This document shows positions 34,458 to 43,602 of a DNA stretch of 64,000 nt, piece after piece (position 1 is the stretch's first letter; each line of letters opens with the position of its first letter). Source of the stretch: Phaeobacter gallaeciensis DSM 26640 (GTDB lineage Bacteria; Pseudomonadota; Alphaproteobacteria; Rhodobacterales; Rhodobacteraceae). The position numbers were made by a program, and so were the translations under genes. The stretch is taken from positions 1 to 64,000 of the forward strand of contig NC_023148.1 in NCBI RefSeq assembly GCF_000511385.1, read 5' to 3'. The notes below the pieces were generated by a model. The model was not told the DNA's origin and made no database searches. It saw only the letters and a list, made by a program, of their open reading frames with translations.

Positions 34458-36777
34458 TGCGGTGGACGCTGTCACAGGCGAGGTCTTCCGGGACGGCTGG
34501 AGCCGGATCCGGGGCTCGATGCAGGGGCTGCATGTCGCCAAGCAGAGCCAGCTTGTGCGCGCGGCTGCAGGGCACCGGCCGGCGGTCTTCAAGGCGATCC
34601 GGGGCGGGGGCACGCATACCAAATCGCAGCTCGCAAACCAGCTCGATTACCTCACCACCAAGTCCACCCATATCGTCGACAGTAGCGGGTTTCTGGATGG
34701 CAAGGCGAAGCTCGAGGCGGGTGACATCAAGGACCTCACAGAGCGCTTTGCCAAGCGGTGGGATGCGGGCTTCAAGCCGAAGCTCGGGCAGACAACACAT
34801 ATGCTCATGTCCTTCCCGATCGGCACGCGTGGAGAGGATGTGCGCGACATCGCGACCGATGTGGCCGAGCGGTTCTTCCAGACCGACGCGGGGCATTTCG
34901 ATTACATCATCGCGGTGCATGAGGACCGAGATCACCCCCATGCGCATCTGGTGCTGAACCGCCGCTCGCAGGAAGGTGAGTTCTTCTTTCTGGGGCGCAA
35001 CCATCGCTTCAACTATGACGACTTCCGCCTCGCCATGGTCGAGGAGGCCGAGAAGTACGGTGTGCGGCTGGAAGCCACGCGGCGGGTGGATCGCGGGGTT
35101 GTGCATTACCCAGCCCGGACCAGCGAGGTTTATGCGGCGAAAGAAGAGGGTCGCGCGCCCCGCGAGCGCGAGCGTGTGGGGACAGACCTGACCCGGACGC
35201 TGGCGGAGATCGCCAACACCAGAACCGTCTACCATTCGCTGGCCACAGAGGCCTCCCGGGAGGCCCGCGAAGACATCGCCGCGGCGCTCTTCCGCGCGGG
35301 CGAGGTGTTGGCCCATGGCGGGCAGGTGGACCGAACAGGAGATGTGTATATGGCCGAGGATCAAAGCTTCGAGGATCTCAGAAGCCTCTATGCGGAAAAG
35401 CTCGCGCGGGTGCAGGGCATGATCGCCGAGAAGTCTGACGCGGAACGTCCCGTGCTGGAAAAACGCCTCATCGAGATCCAGGCGCAGGTCCAGCACATGC
35501 AGCCCTTGGGGCTGCGCTCGGGCTCGCTATCAGAGGCCCCCTCGGAGGGGGGGATCTATTCTGAAGCCAATATCGACGCCAGCCAGCGCGAGCGACTGGC
35601 CGAGCCCGACTTGAGATCGCGCATTGACGTAGCACTACGGGGCACGGGGATCAGCACATCGGAAGTGGTGGCCCGGATCGAGACGGGCGCCTCAAATGCA
35701 GCGCTTGAGCATCAATGGATCGCCAATGATCTCTCCAAGGTGGCCGAGGCGCGCGATCTGAACCTCGAACGCCGCGCCGATCTGGAACAGGCCCGCGACA
35801 TTCTCAACGATGTGCACGTCGAACTTGGCACGATGCTGGAACAGGAGAAGGTGCTGCGCCGGGATGGTGTCATGGAAGCGGAACCGATCAGCGAGCGGTT
35901 CCATTATCACCGGGACGCGGTCCGGGCGATGGAAGGGACAATCCGTCAGGAGATGCGCGCAGAGGGCCTGACAGCGCAGCAGGTGGAGGACCGGGACTGG
36001 GAAGTGGTCTCGCGGGCGGAGCGTCGGATCGAGACGGAGCAGCGCGCGTATCTCGAGGCACACCCGGACTTGCTCGCACGTCCCGGCGATGTGATCGACC
36101 GGTCTGAGCCTTACAGGGAGACCATCACCGATGCGGCCCGCGCCAGCGAGATCACCCGCGAGGTCGACCGCATCATGGAGGGACGCGACCTCCGCGTGCC
36201 GGTTGCAGATGCTGTCACGGATGACTTGCGCGCGCGCTATCCGGACATGCCGTCCCACCTCGCCCGCGGGCTTGGCGCGACCTATGCGGCCGTCGTCGAG
36301 ATCCGGGACACGGAGGTCATCAATCAGGTCCGCCGCGAAAACGAGTTGCGCGACAGGCTCGGGTCTGGCACGCGCGACGACATCCTCGCAACCCGCGATG
36401 AAACTGCGCCGCGGTCTGACAATGCCGACCGCCTCGCAGACGAGATTGCGCGTGTTCTGGACCATGAGCGGGCGGGGGAGTTGTCCGCGCCCTTCGAGAG
36501 CGAGGCGGAGCGGGACGCCTTCCGCGACGAGATCGCGCGGGTGCTTGATAACCGTCAACTTGAGCGGCTCACATCTGGCGATGCCGATGCGCTGGAAAAG
36601 GTTCTCGAGGACCGTCTCGACCGGCTCTATGTCGCCAAGGTCTACCTGCAATCGGATGCAGCGACGGCCAACACGGAGGCCTTGCGCCAGGTGGTCGATG
36701 ATCTTGCCGACACCGAATATGAAAAGCACCGCCCGACAGACGTGGATGGCGAGACCGAGCGGGGCCAAGTCCATTGA
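34444..36777 (+). CDS. VirD2-type relaxase
   Basis: Relaxase that nicks oriT and pilots the strand into the recipient; 777 aa. The catalytic Tyr is probably that in QLDYLTTKST (near residue 69). The metal-binding three-histidine motif HEDRDHPHAHLVLN is clear near residue 160. The C-terminal 450 residues are helical and acidic, without an obvious helicase motif, and probably carry the secretion signal. The ATG at 34444 lies inside mobC; a TTG two codons upstream is less likely. Its stop overlaps the coupling-protein start. Confidence 0.88.
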   Translation: MRLNDAVDAVTGEVFRDGWSRIRGSMQGLHVAKQSQLVRAAAGHRPAVFKAIRGGGTHTKSQLANQLDYLTTKSTHIVDSSGFLDGKAKLEAGDIKDLTERFAKRWDAGFKPKLGQTTHMLMSFPIGTRGEDVRDIATDVAERFFQTDAGHFDYIIAVHEDRDHPHAHLVLNRRSQEGEFFFLGRNHRFNYDDFRLAMVEEAEKYGVRLEATRRVDRGVVHYPARTSEVYAAKEEGRAPRERERVGTDLTRTLAEIANTRTVYHSLATEASREAREDIAAALFRAGEVLAHGGQVDRTGDVYMAEDQSFEDLRSLYAEKLARVQGMIAEKSDAERPVLEKRLIEIQAQVQHMQPLGLRSGSLSEAPSEGGIYSEANIDASQRERLAEPDLRSRIDVALRGTGISTSEVVARIETGASNAALEHQWIANDLSKVAEARDLNLERRADLEQARDILNDVHVELGTMLEQEKVLRRDGVMEAEPISERFHYHRDAVRAMEGTIRQEMRAEGLTAQQVEDRDWEVVSRAERRIETEQRAYLEAHPDLLARPGDVIDRSEPYRETITDAARASEITREVDRIMEGRDLRVPVADAVTDDLRARYPDMPSHLARGLGATYAAVVEIRDTEVINQVRRENELRDRLGSGTRDDILATRDETAPRSDNADRLADEIARVLDHERAGELSAPFESEAERDAFRDEIARVLDNRQLERLTSGDADALEKVLEDRLDRLYVAKVYLQSDAATANTEALRQVVDDLADTEYEKHRPTDVDGETERGQVH

Positions 36778-38789
36778 GCGCCTCCATGGGAAAAGCGCGG
36801 ATCGCCACAGGCGTCCTGCTGGTGACGCTGGTGACCGGGGCCATGGGCTATACCATCGCCTCGGCGGTGCTGACCTACCAGGATCTCGGCTTCGGGGCCG
36901 AGATCGACTTTGCATATATCGCGCAGAACTATCTGGCGATCCTGGACCGCCGCCCGGAGGATGCGCAACTTATTCACCTGATCATCGGCAGCTTCGCTGC
37001 CGCCGGCCTGATGCTGAGCCTCGCCCTCTCGGGGTCCGCCCTGACACGCTTTGGCCAGACCCATTGGCAGACCGCGCGCGAGATGAAGGCCAATGGGTTC
37101 TTCGGGGCGCCCGGCACCGGGTTCATCCTCGGCAAGCTGGGGCCGCCGGGCTCCCGCGCCAATTACATCTGCTCGAAGGTTTTCCCGCATGCGCTGATCG
37201 TGGCCCCCACCGGTCGCGGCAAGACTACGGGCTTCGTCATTCCGAACCTGCTGACCTGGCAAGGCTCCGCCGTGACGCTCGATGTGAAGGGCGAGTGTTT
37301 CGAGGCAACGGCCCGGCACCGCGCAGGCCAAGGCGACAAGGTCTATCGCTTTGCCCCCACCGATTGGGAGGGCAAGCGCACCCATCGCTACAACCCGCTC
37401 CTGCGCATCCATCAACTGAAAGATCCCGCGCGCCAGCAGATGGAACTGCAGCTCCTGGCGACGCTGTTCCTGCAGAGCGACAATGACCGGGTGCAGGGCC
37501 TCCTCAAGGGCGGGATCGATCTCTTCGTGGCGGCAGGGCTCTTGGCCTTCCAGCGCAAGCGCCCCACCTTGGGCGAAATCTATCGGATCGCCGCCTCGGG
37601 CGGGAACAAGCAGAAGGAATACTTCGCGCGCGGCCACGAGGTCGACAACAGGGCCGCCAAGCTGATCTTCACCCGGCTGGCCTCGACCAATAATGACACG
37701 CTGACCTCTTACGTCTCGCTCCTGATGACCTCGGGGCTCGATCAATGGCAGAACCCGGCCATCGATGAGGCGACGGCAGTCTCGGACTTTGATTTCCGCA
37801 CGATCCGCAAGAAGCCTTTTTCGGTCTATCTCGTGGTCCAGCCGCTGATGGTGAAACCCCTCGCGCCGCTGATCCGGCTCTTCTTCTCCGATCTCCTCTC
37901 GGCGATGCAGGAAAAGGACCCCGGGCCGGATGAGCCGTGGCCAGTGATGATCATGCTCGACGAGTTCAATCGCTTGGGCAAGATGCCCATCGTGGTCGAG
38001 AGCATCGAGACCCTGCGCACCTATCGCGGGCATTTGGCTGTGGTCACGCAAACCATCCCCGCCCTCGATGAAATCTACGGCGAGAACACCCGCCGCGCCC
38101 TGCAGGGCAACGCGGGCGTGAAGCTCTACCTGACGCCTTCTGATGAGAAGACCGTCGAAGAGCTGAGCAAGGCGGTTGGCAAGACCACGAAGACCGTCAT
38201 CACGCGCTCCCAGTCCATCGGCAAGAACCCCTTTGAAGGACGCAGCCAGTCCACCCGGACCGAAGAAAGCTCTCTCCTGCCCGAGGATGAGGCGCGCCGC
38301 CTGCCGCTCGACGAGATCGTCATGGTGATCGATGCCCAGATGCCGGTCCGCGCGAAGCGGATCCAATATTTTGACGATCGGCTGTTCAAGGCGATCCACG
38401 CGGCGCAGACGGGGGAGTTGCCGTTTCCGAAGCCGGGGGGAGGGGGGCCGCAGGGCACGCTGCCGCTGAGTGTGCGCGCCATGCCGATGACGCCGCCTTC
38501 GGACGGAGCAGGCGGACCCGACGCCGACGTTGAGGCCGCACGCCACGCTGCTGATGGCCAATCGTCAGGGCAAACCGATGTCACCCCAAAGAAGACTGCG
38601 CCTGTCGTTCAAGCCGTAATCGCCGAGGAACAGCGACAGATGGAAATGGATTTTGGGGGCCAGGTTGCGGATGCCGAGACAGTGGGCGTGGATGATGAGG
38701 CGCAGATGCGCTCTGCTGTCGATGGATTGGATGAAATGGAAGAGATGCTGCGAGAGGAGGAGGGTGGCAAAAAGCCAATTCACCGGTAG
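36774..38789 (+). CDS. virD4: VirD4/TraG type IV coupling protein
   Basis: A 671-aa inner-membrane ATPase that links the relaxosome to the T4SS. Two N-terminal membrane segments (about residues 10-30 and 65-90) precede Walker A APTGRGKTTGF (near residue 143) and Walker B VMIMLDEFNRLG (near residue 390). The C-terminal tail is acidic and Pro/Gly-rich, fit for substrate recognition. The start is either a TTG overlapping the relaxase stop (TTGA) or the ATG at 36786. The cognate virB genes begin only after the mercury operon. Confidence 0.88.
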   Translation: MSASMGKARIATGVLLVTLVTGAMGYTIASAVLTYQDLGFGAEIDFAYIAQNYLAILDRRPEDAQLIHLIIGSFAAAGLMLSLALSGSALTRFGQTHWQTAREMKANGFFGAPGTGFILGKLGPPGSRANYICSKVFPHALIVAPTGRGKTTGFVIPNLLTWQGSAVTLDVKGECFEATARHRAGQGDKVYRFAPTDWEGKRTHRYNPLLRIHQLKDPARQQMELQLLATLFLQSDNDRVQGLLKGGIDLFVAAGLLAFQRKRPTLGEIYRIAASGGNKQKEYFARGHEVDNRAAKLIFTRLASTNNDTLTSYVSLLMTSGLDQWQNPAIDEATAVSDFDFRTIRKKPFSVYLVVQPLMVKPLAPLIRLFFSDLLSAMQEKDPGPDEPWPVMIMLDEFNRLGKMPIVVESIETLRTYRGHLAVVTQTIPALDEIYGENTRRALQGNAGVKLYLTPSDEKTVEELSKAVGKTTKTVITRSQSIGKNPFEGRSQSTRTEESSLLPEDEARRLPLDEIVMVIDAQMPVRAKRIQYFDDRLFKAIHAAQTGELPFPKPGGGGPQGTLPLSVRAMPMTPPSDGAGGPDADVEAARHAADGQSSGQTDVTPKKTAPVVQAVIAEEQRQMEMDFGGQVADAETVGVDDEAQMRSAVDGLDEMEEMLREEEGGKKPIHR

Positions 38790-38881
38790 GGCGGTGGGCA
38801 TGGTCTGACGGTCATAGAGGGCGGACAACGGCCATTCGCTGCAATTCGCGTGTATGACAGCTATTCCACCGAGCTTTCTGA

Positions 38882-39316
38882 TTACTCTGACTTGGTCTGT
38901 CCCGCACTAAGGACGTCGAGCAGGGGGCAATCTGGTGTGTCCGAGCCGGTGCAGCGTGCGATTGTCTGAGCGAGCACGGTCTCGATCACTTGGAGATCGC
39001 GGATCTTGTCGCGCACTACCTCGAGATGGTGGCGCCCCATCCGCTCGACCTCGGCACAAGTGTGGCTGCCGCGATCGACGAGAGATAGCAGCCCGCGGAT
39101 CTCTTCCATAGTAAAGCCAAGGTCCCGCGCGCGCATCACGAAGTTCAGCCGCTCCACATGTGCCGTGCTGTAGCGGCGATGGCCCGATGCGGTGCGTGGC
39201 GGATCAGGCACCAGGCCGACATTTTCGTAATAACGGATCGTCTCGAGGTTGCAGCCGGTCAGCCTGGCCAGATCGGAGCGTTTGAGCTCGCTCGCGGGGG
39301 CGTGATCAGCCGACAT
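38882..39316 (-). CDS. merR: MerR, mercury-responsive regulator
   Basis: A 144-aa MerR-family activator. The N-terminal winged helix (LARLTGCNLETIRYYENVGL) is followed by the dimerisation helix. Cysteines 87, 122 and 130 match the three Hg(II)-binding cysteines of MerR in spacing (35 then 8 residues; 35 and 9 in Tn501 MerR). It is divergent from merT and should act on the 19-bp-spacer promoter at 39328-39358. The ATG at 39316 sits at the domain start; the longer frame runs through the operator and merT and was rejected. Confidence 0.9.
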   Translation of the reverse strand: MSADHAPASELKRSDLARLTGCNLETIRYYENVGLVPDPPRTASGHRRYSTAHVERLNFVMRARDLGFTMEEIRGLLSLVDRGSHTCAEVERMGRHHLEVVRDKIRDLQVIETVLAQTIARCTGSDTPDCPLLDVLSAGQTKSE

Positions 39317-39327
39317 GAAATTTCTCC

Positions 39328-39358
39328 TTGATCCTGTAGCTGCTACAGACCCTATCTT
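39328..39358 (+). promoter_or_regulatory. MerR-type mer promoter with operator dyad
   Basis: TTGATC (39328-39333), a 19-bp spacer and TATCTT (39353-39358). The long spacer is the signature of MerR-activated promoters. The spacer contains the perfect dyad CTGTAG-CTG-CTACAG at 39334-39348. Confidence 0.85.
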
Positions 39359-39389
39359 GTCAGTCATCGAACGACAACAGGGTGACACG

Positions 39390-39788
39390 ATGACGATCGA
39401 GACGAACGATACCGAACGTTGGGAGGGCGACAGCCCCGACAGGACCGGATGGACCGCCACTGGCGCCGGGGTGCTCGGGGCGCTGGCGATGACCTCCTGC
39501 TGCATCCTGCCGCTGGTCCTGGTTAGCCTTGGCGTCACCGGGGTCTTCATCGGCCAACTTACAGCGCTCTACTCCTACAAGTGGATAACCCTCTCCTTCG
39601 CCTTGGCGGCGCTCGGCTATGGATTCTGGAAGGCTTACCGACCTGTGTCTGCCGAGGACTGTGGCACCGGGGTCTGCGCGCGCCCGGTGGATCGCGGCCT
39701 GATGCGCGGACTGCTTTGGGGTGCGCTGGCCGTGGTGCTGCTGGCCTTGGTCTTTCCCTATGTCGCGCCGCGCATCCTAACCTTCTGA
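39390..39788 (+). CDS. merT: MerT, mercuric ion transporter
   Basis: A 132-aa inner-membrane protein with three hydrophobic segments. The Cys pair typical of MerT in the first helix is present (AMTSCCILPLVLVSLGVTG), as are the second pair of cysteines in the loop (EDCGTGVCARP). It takes Hg(II) from MerP and passes it to MerA. First gene of the rightward mer operon. The ATG at 39390 follows the promoter by about 30 bp. Confidence 0.92.
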   Translation: MTIETNDTERWEGDSPDRTGWTATGAGVLGALAMTSCCILPLVLVSLGVTGVFIGQLTALYSYKWITLSFALAALGYGFWKAYRPVSAEDCGTGVCARPVDRGLMRGLLWGALAVVLLALVFPYVAPRILTF

Positions 39789-39802
39789 TATCGGAGCCCA
39801 TC

Positions 39803-40099
39803 ATGAGACAAGTGTTACTCGCTGCCATCCTCTGGATCTCGCCGACCGCGATCTTTGCAGCCGAAGCCGAGACCCGCCTGCACGTCACTGGTCTGACCTG
39901 CCCCTCGTGCAGCTATATCGTCGCCACTGCGCTCAAGCGCGTGGAGACTGTGGAGATCGCGGAATTCCTCGAGGGCGAGGCCGAGGATGGCGTTTACGTC
40001 CTGCACTATGACGATCTCGCCACCGACCCGGACCAGCTGATCGCCGCCGTCACCGGAGTGGGCTATGGAGCAACAGTGGCCCAGGAAGACGTCTCGTGA
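39803..40099 (+). CDS. merP: MerP, periplasmic mercury-binding protein
   Basis: A 98-aa protein: a signal peptide (RQVLLAAILWISPTAIFAAE) then a heavy-metal-associated domain with GLTCPSCS, the CxxC Hg ligand pair. Canonical MerP often has GMTCAACP; here Leu and Pro-Ser replace the usual residues. The start at 39803 is 14 bp after the merT stop. It overlaps merF at the stop codon. Confidence 0.9.
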   Translation: MRQVLLAAILWISPTAIFAAEAETRLHVTGLTCPSCSYIVATALKRVETVEIAEFLEGEAEDGVYVLHYDDLATDPDQLIAAVTGVGYGATVAQEDVS

Positions 40100-40323
40100 G
40101 CGAGCGCGAGACAAACCCCAAGGACGACCGCATGCTGAAATACGGGCTGATCGGCACCGTCCTGGTGGCGCTGTGCTGCTTCACCCCGGTCCTTGTGGTC
40201 CTGCTGGGCGCGGTCGGGCTCTCGGCCATGCTGGGCTGGCTCGACTTCGTGCTCCTGCCGGCGCTGGCAGTGTTCATCGGCATCACCATTTTTGCGCTCT
40301 GGCGGCGCCAACGCACGAATTGA
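40096..40323 (+). CDS. merF: MerF, mercury transporter
   Basis: A 75-aa protein with two membrane helices and the family Cys pair (VLVALCCFTPVLVVLLG). A GTG overlaps the merP stop; an internal ATG at 40132 is an alternative start. It provides a second Hg(II) uptake route besides MerT. Confidence 0.9.
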   Translation: MSERETNPKDDRMLKYGLIGTVLVALCCFTPVLVVLLGAVGLSAMLGWLDFVLLPALAVFIGITIFALWRRQRTN

Positions 40324-40335
40324 AGAGAGAATGAT

Positions 40336-41748
40336 ATGAAAGATTGCTGCACTCCCAAGGGCGGTTACGATCTCGCTGTGATCGGCGCTGGTTCGGCCGG
40401 ATTTTCGGCCGCCATTACCGCCGCCGAAGCCGGGGCTCGAGTCGCGCTGATCGGCGATGGGACGATTGGCGGGACCTGCGTGAACGTGGGCTGCGTGCCC
40501 TCCAAGGCCCTGATCCGCGCCGTGGAGGGCCTTCACCACGCCCGCGCCGCCAATCGGTTTGACGGCATCAGTGCCGAAGCCAGCGTGACTGATTGGACTG
40601 CGACGGTTGCGCAAAAGCAGGCGCTCGTTGAGGAGTTGCGCGCGGCAAAATACGCCGACGTGCTGCCTCGGCACGAGAACGTGGACTACATCGAAGGTCG
40701 CGCCCGGTTCGACGGCAAAGGCAGTCTTACCGTAGACGACGCGGCGTTCCCGGCAGCGAAGATCGTTATCGCCACCGGATCGCGTCCCCACGCGCCCGCG
40801 ATCCCCGGCATTCAGGATATCGGCGCCCTCGACAGCACGTCGGCGCTGGAACTCACCGTTCTACCCGCCTCAATGCTGGTCCTCGGTGCGGGCTATATCG
40901 GCGTGGAGTTTGCGCAGCTCTTCGCCCGTGCCGGTGTCGCGGTGACGCTGGTCAGCCGCCGCGGTGTGCTGCCCGAGGCCGAACCCGAGATTTCCGAAGC
41001 ACTGGAGGGCTACCTCGCTTCCGAGGGTATTCGCTTGGCGCGGGTCGCCGGCTACGAGAGCGTGGTGCGCGACGGCGACGGCCTACGTTTGACCGGTAAC
41101 GGGGGTGAGAACTTCATCGCCGAGCGACTGGTGCTTGCCACCGGGCGGGTGCCGAACAGTGATGGCTTGAACCTCGGCGCGGCCGGGATCGTGACCGGCG
41201 CGCGCGGCGGCATCGTGGTGGACGCGCAGATGCGCACCACCAACTCGAACGTCTGGGCCGCTGGCGATGTCACAGGGCGCAACCAGTTCGTCTATATGGC
41301 GGCCTACGGCGCCAAGCTCGCCGCCCGGAACGCGGTGGCGGGAGAGGCACGCAGCTACGACAACAGCACGATGCCCTGGGTCGTGTTCTCCGATCCGCAG
41401 GTGGCGGGCGTGGGACTGAGCGAGGCACAGGCCCGCGCCGCTGGACACGAGGTCCTCACCTCGGTCCTGCCGCTCGACGCAGTCCCCCGCGCGCTTGCCG
41501 CCCGCGACACGCGCGGTCTGATCAAGCTGGTGGCCGAGGCAGGCAGCAAACGCCTGCTGGGGGCGCAGATCCTCGCCCCCGAGGGCGCAGACAGCATCCA
41601 GACCGCAGCGATGGCGCTGAAAGCCGGGCTCACCTACGAGGAGTTGGGCGATACCATCATGCCCTATCTCACGACAGTGGAAGGGCTGAAGCTTGCGGCC
41701 CAGACCTTCGAGAAGGACGTGGCCGCTCTCAGTTGCTGCGCTGGGTGA
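40336..41748 (+). CDS. merA: MerA, mercury(II) reductase
   Basis: A 470-aa FAD/NADPH disulfide oxidoreductase reducing Hg(II) to volatile Hg(0). The FAD motif GAGSAGFSAA, the redox-active GTCVNVGCVPSK, the second GAGYIGVEFA dinucleotide fold and the C-terminal vicinal Cys pair (ALSCCAG) are all present. The N-terminal metal-binding NmerA domain found in many MerA proteins is absent, making this the short form. The protein opens MKDCCTPKGG, an extra Cys pair at the extreme N-terminus. Confidence 0.93.
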   Translation: MKDCCTPKGGYDLAVIGAGSAGFSAAITAAEAGARVALIGDGTIGGTCVNVGCVPSKALIRAVEGLHHARAANRFDGISAEASVTDWTATVAQKQALVEELRAAKYADVLPRHENVDYIEGRARFDGKGSLTVDDAAFPAAKIVIATGSRPHAPAIPGIQDIGALDSTSALELTVLPASMLVLGAGYIGVEFAQLFARAGVAVTLVSRRGVLPEAEPEISEALEGYLASEGIRLARVAGYESVVRDGDGLRLTGNGGENFIAERLVLATGRVPNSDGLNLGAAGIVTGARGGIVVDAQMRTTNSNVWAAGDVTGRNQFVYMAAYGAKLAARNAVAGEARSYDNSTMPWVVFSDPQVAGVGLSEAQARAAGHEVLTSVLPLDAVPRALAARDTRGLIKLVAEAGSKRLLGAQILAPEGADSIQTAAMALKAGLTYEELGDTIMPYLTTVEGLKLAAQTFEKDVAALSCCAG

Positions 41749-41752
41749 AGGC

Positions 41753-42115
41753 ATGAGCGGAAAATCGAAGCGCGACCTCCTCGGTTCGACTCTCGGCGCC
41801 GCTCTTGCCTGGTGGTTGCCGATAGGTGCCATGGTGCTGGCGATTCCACTGCCCGATGGACCCAAGATGGGGATCTGGTTGCTGGCATTGGTGTGGATGG
41901 GAAGTGCCTGCCTGTTCAATGCCCGGCGCTGTGGCCGGGTCCATTGCCGCTACACCGGGCCCTTCCTGCTGGCGATGACGCTTCCTGTGCTGGGCCATGG
42001 CACGGGGCTGGTGCCGCTCGGAGAGGACGGCTGGCGTTGGCTCGGCATTGCGACGGGTGGAGGCACTATGGCGATCTGGGGGCTGAGTGAACGATTGATG
42101 GGTCGCTATCGTTGA
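41753..42115 (+). CDS. Small membrane protein of the mer operon
   Basis: A 120-aa protein starting 4 bp after merA with three or four hydrophobic segments. The middle loop is Cys-rich (ACLFNARRCGRVHCRYTG), suggesting metal or thiol handling. It is not one of the classical mer genes (B, C, D, E, G, H); I cannot name the family. Its position implies a role in mercury transport or detoxification (inference). Confidence 0.7.
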   Translation: MSGKSKRDLLGSTLGAALAWWLPIGAMVLAIPLPDGPKMGIWLLALVWMGSACLFNARRCGRVHCRYTGPFLLAMTLPVLGHGTGLVPLGEDGWRWLGIATGGGTMAIWGLSERLMGRYR

Positions 42116-42160
42116 ACGCGTAAGCGGCCCCAGACTGACAAGCATGAACGAGGAGCACAT

Positions 42161-43507
42161 ATGACCGAGACACTCGACCTGATCGTCATCGGCGCCGGCA
42201 TGGCCGGGATCAACGCCGCGAAAAAATGCAGCCAGGCGGGTTGGTCCGTCGCCATCGTCGACGAGCTGCCTTATGGCGGCACCTGCGCACTCCGGGGCTG
42301 CGACCCGAAGAAGATGCTGCGCGCCGGCGCCGAGGCGGTGGAGGCCGTGCGGCTGCTCGAAGGCAAGGGCGTCGCAGGAGAGACCAGGATCGATTGGCCC
42401 ACGCTGATGAAGCACAAGGAGAGCTTCACCGACCCGGTGCCCGAGAGCATGGAAAGTGCGCTGACAGAGGCCGGGGTGAAAACGCTACATGGCCGCGCGC
42501 GCTTCACCGCCGAGGACCGGATCGAGATCGACGGCTACGGCGAGATCGCCTTTCGCCGCGCACTGATTGCTACGGGCGCAAAGCCGAGGCCGCTGAAATT
42601 TCCCGGTGCCGAGCGACTGATCGACAGCACCGATTTCCTGAACCTCGCCGAACTGCCGCGCCGGATCGCCTTTGTCGGTGGCGGCTACATCTCCTTCGAA
42701 TTCGCCCATATCGCCGCGCTGGCGGGAGCTGAGGTGACAATCCTCGACCGCGGCGCACGCCAGTTGAAGATGTTTGACCCCGAACTCGTAAAGATGTTGC
42801 TCGAACGGAGCCGCGAAGCCGGGATTAAGATCGCGGCCGAGGCCGAAATGGAACGGATCGAGGACGCGAATGGGGCGCGCCGGGTGCTCTACCGCAGGGC
42901 CGGTCAGAGCCATTCCATCGAAGCCGATCTCGTCGTTCACGGTGCAGGTAGGGTGCCTGCCATCGACCATCTTGACCTTGCGGCTGCCGATATCGAAACC
43001 GAGCACGGTGGCGTGAAGGTCATGCCTTGGCTGCAATCTCCGTCGAACCCACGCATCTATGCGGCCGGAGACGCTGCCGCCTCGCCAGGAAAGCCGCTGA
43101 CCCCGGTAGCTGTGTTCGAAGGTAAGATCGCCGCCTCCAACATGCTGAAGGGCAAGCGGACTGAACCCGACTACACTGGAGTGCCGAGCGTGGTGTTCAC
43201 CATACCCGAGCTGGCGCGGGTCGGGTTGCTCGAGGAAGAGGCGCGAGAGGTGGGTGATGTGGAGGTGAGCTTCACCGACACCTCGGGCTGGTTCTCGCAG
43301 AAGCGCATCGGTGAAACACATGCCGGTGCGAAGATTATCACCGGCAAGGATGGCAAGATCCTCGGAGCCCACATGTTCGGCCCGGAGTATGCCGAGCTGA
43401 TCAACGTCTTCTCGCTGGCGATCAAGCTGGGGCTGACGGCGGCGCAGGTGAAAGCGATGCCTGCCGCTTACCCGACAGGGGCTTCTGACTTGGGGTCAAT
43501 GTTCTGA
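42161..43507 (+). CDS. Second FAD-dependent disulfide oxidoreductase in the mer operon
   Basis: A 448-aa class I flavoprotein disulfide reductase (GAGMAGINAAKKC for FAD, GGTCALRGCDPKKM for the redox cysteines, a GGGYISFEFA second fold). It lacks the C-terminal vicinal cysteines of MerA, so it is not a second mercuric reductase. The usual active-site His region reads AYPTGASDLG, with Tyr in place of the usual His. The family is close to glutathione reductase/dihydrolipoamide dehydrogenase-like enzymes of unknown substrate. It may restore thiols oxidised or bound by Hg; this is inference. The gap to the previous gene is 45 bp. Confidence 0.82.
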   Translation: MTETLDLIVIGAGMAGINAAKKCSQAGWSVAIVDELPYGGTCALRGCDPKKMLRAGAEAVEAVRLLEGKGVAGETRIDWPTLMKHKESFTDPVPESMESALTEAGVKTLHGRARFTAEDRIEIDGYGEIAFRRALIATGAKPRPLKFPGAERLIDSTDFLNLAELPRRIAFVGGGYISFEFAHIAALAGAEVTILDRGARQLKMFDPELVKMLLERSREAGIKIAAEAEMERIEDANGARRVLYRRAGQSHSIEADLVVHGAGRVPAIDHLDLAAADIETEHGGVKVMPWLQSPSNPRIYAAGDAAASPGKPLTPVAVFEGKIAASNMLKGKRTEPDYTGVPSVVFTIPELARVGLLEEEAREVGDVEVSFTDTSGWFSQKRIGETHAGAKIITGKDGKILGAHMFGPEYAELINVFSLAIKLGLTAAQVKAMPAAYPTGASDLGSMF

Positions 43508-43560
43508 TGGTGCAACGGCTTTCCGTTGCGCACTCCTTCATGTTAGTAACACCCCGGAAC

Positions 43561-43592
43561 CGGACCTTCGCGACTCGATATGTGAAGGTCCG
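43561..43592. terminator. Hairpin between the convergent mer and virB operons
   Basis: CGGACCTTC (43561-43569) and GAAGGTCCG (43584-43592), a perfect 9-bp inverted repeat with a 14-nt loop, in the short gap between two convergent transcripts. There is no T run, so it is only a candidate bidirectional terminator. Confidence 0.4.
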
Positions 43593-43602
43593 CTACGGGC
43601 CG

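Noticed and set aside
36131..38561. Long ORFs over the relaxase and virD4 genes (451 aa rightward, 639 aa leftward)
   Set aside because: Alternative frames of the relaxase and coupling-protein genes without motifs.
42161..43507. Second mercuric reductase
   Set aside because: Lacks the C-terminal vicinal cysteines needed to deliver Hg(II) to the active site.
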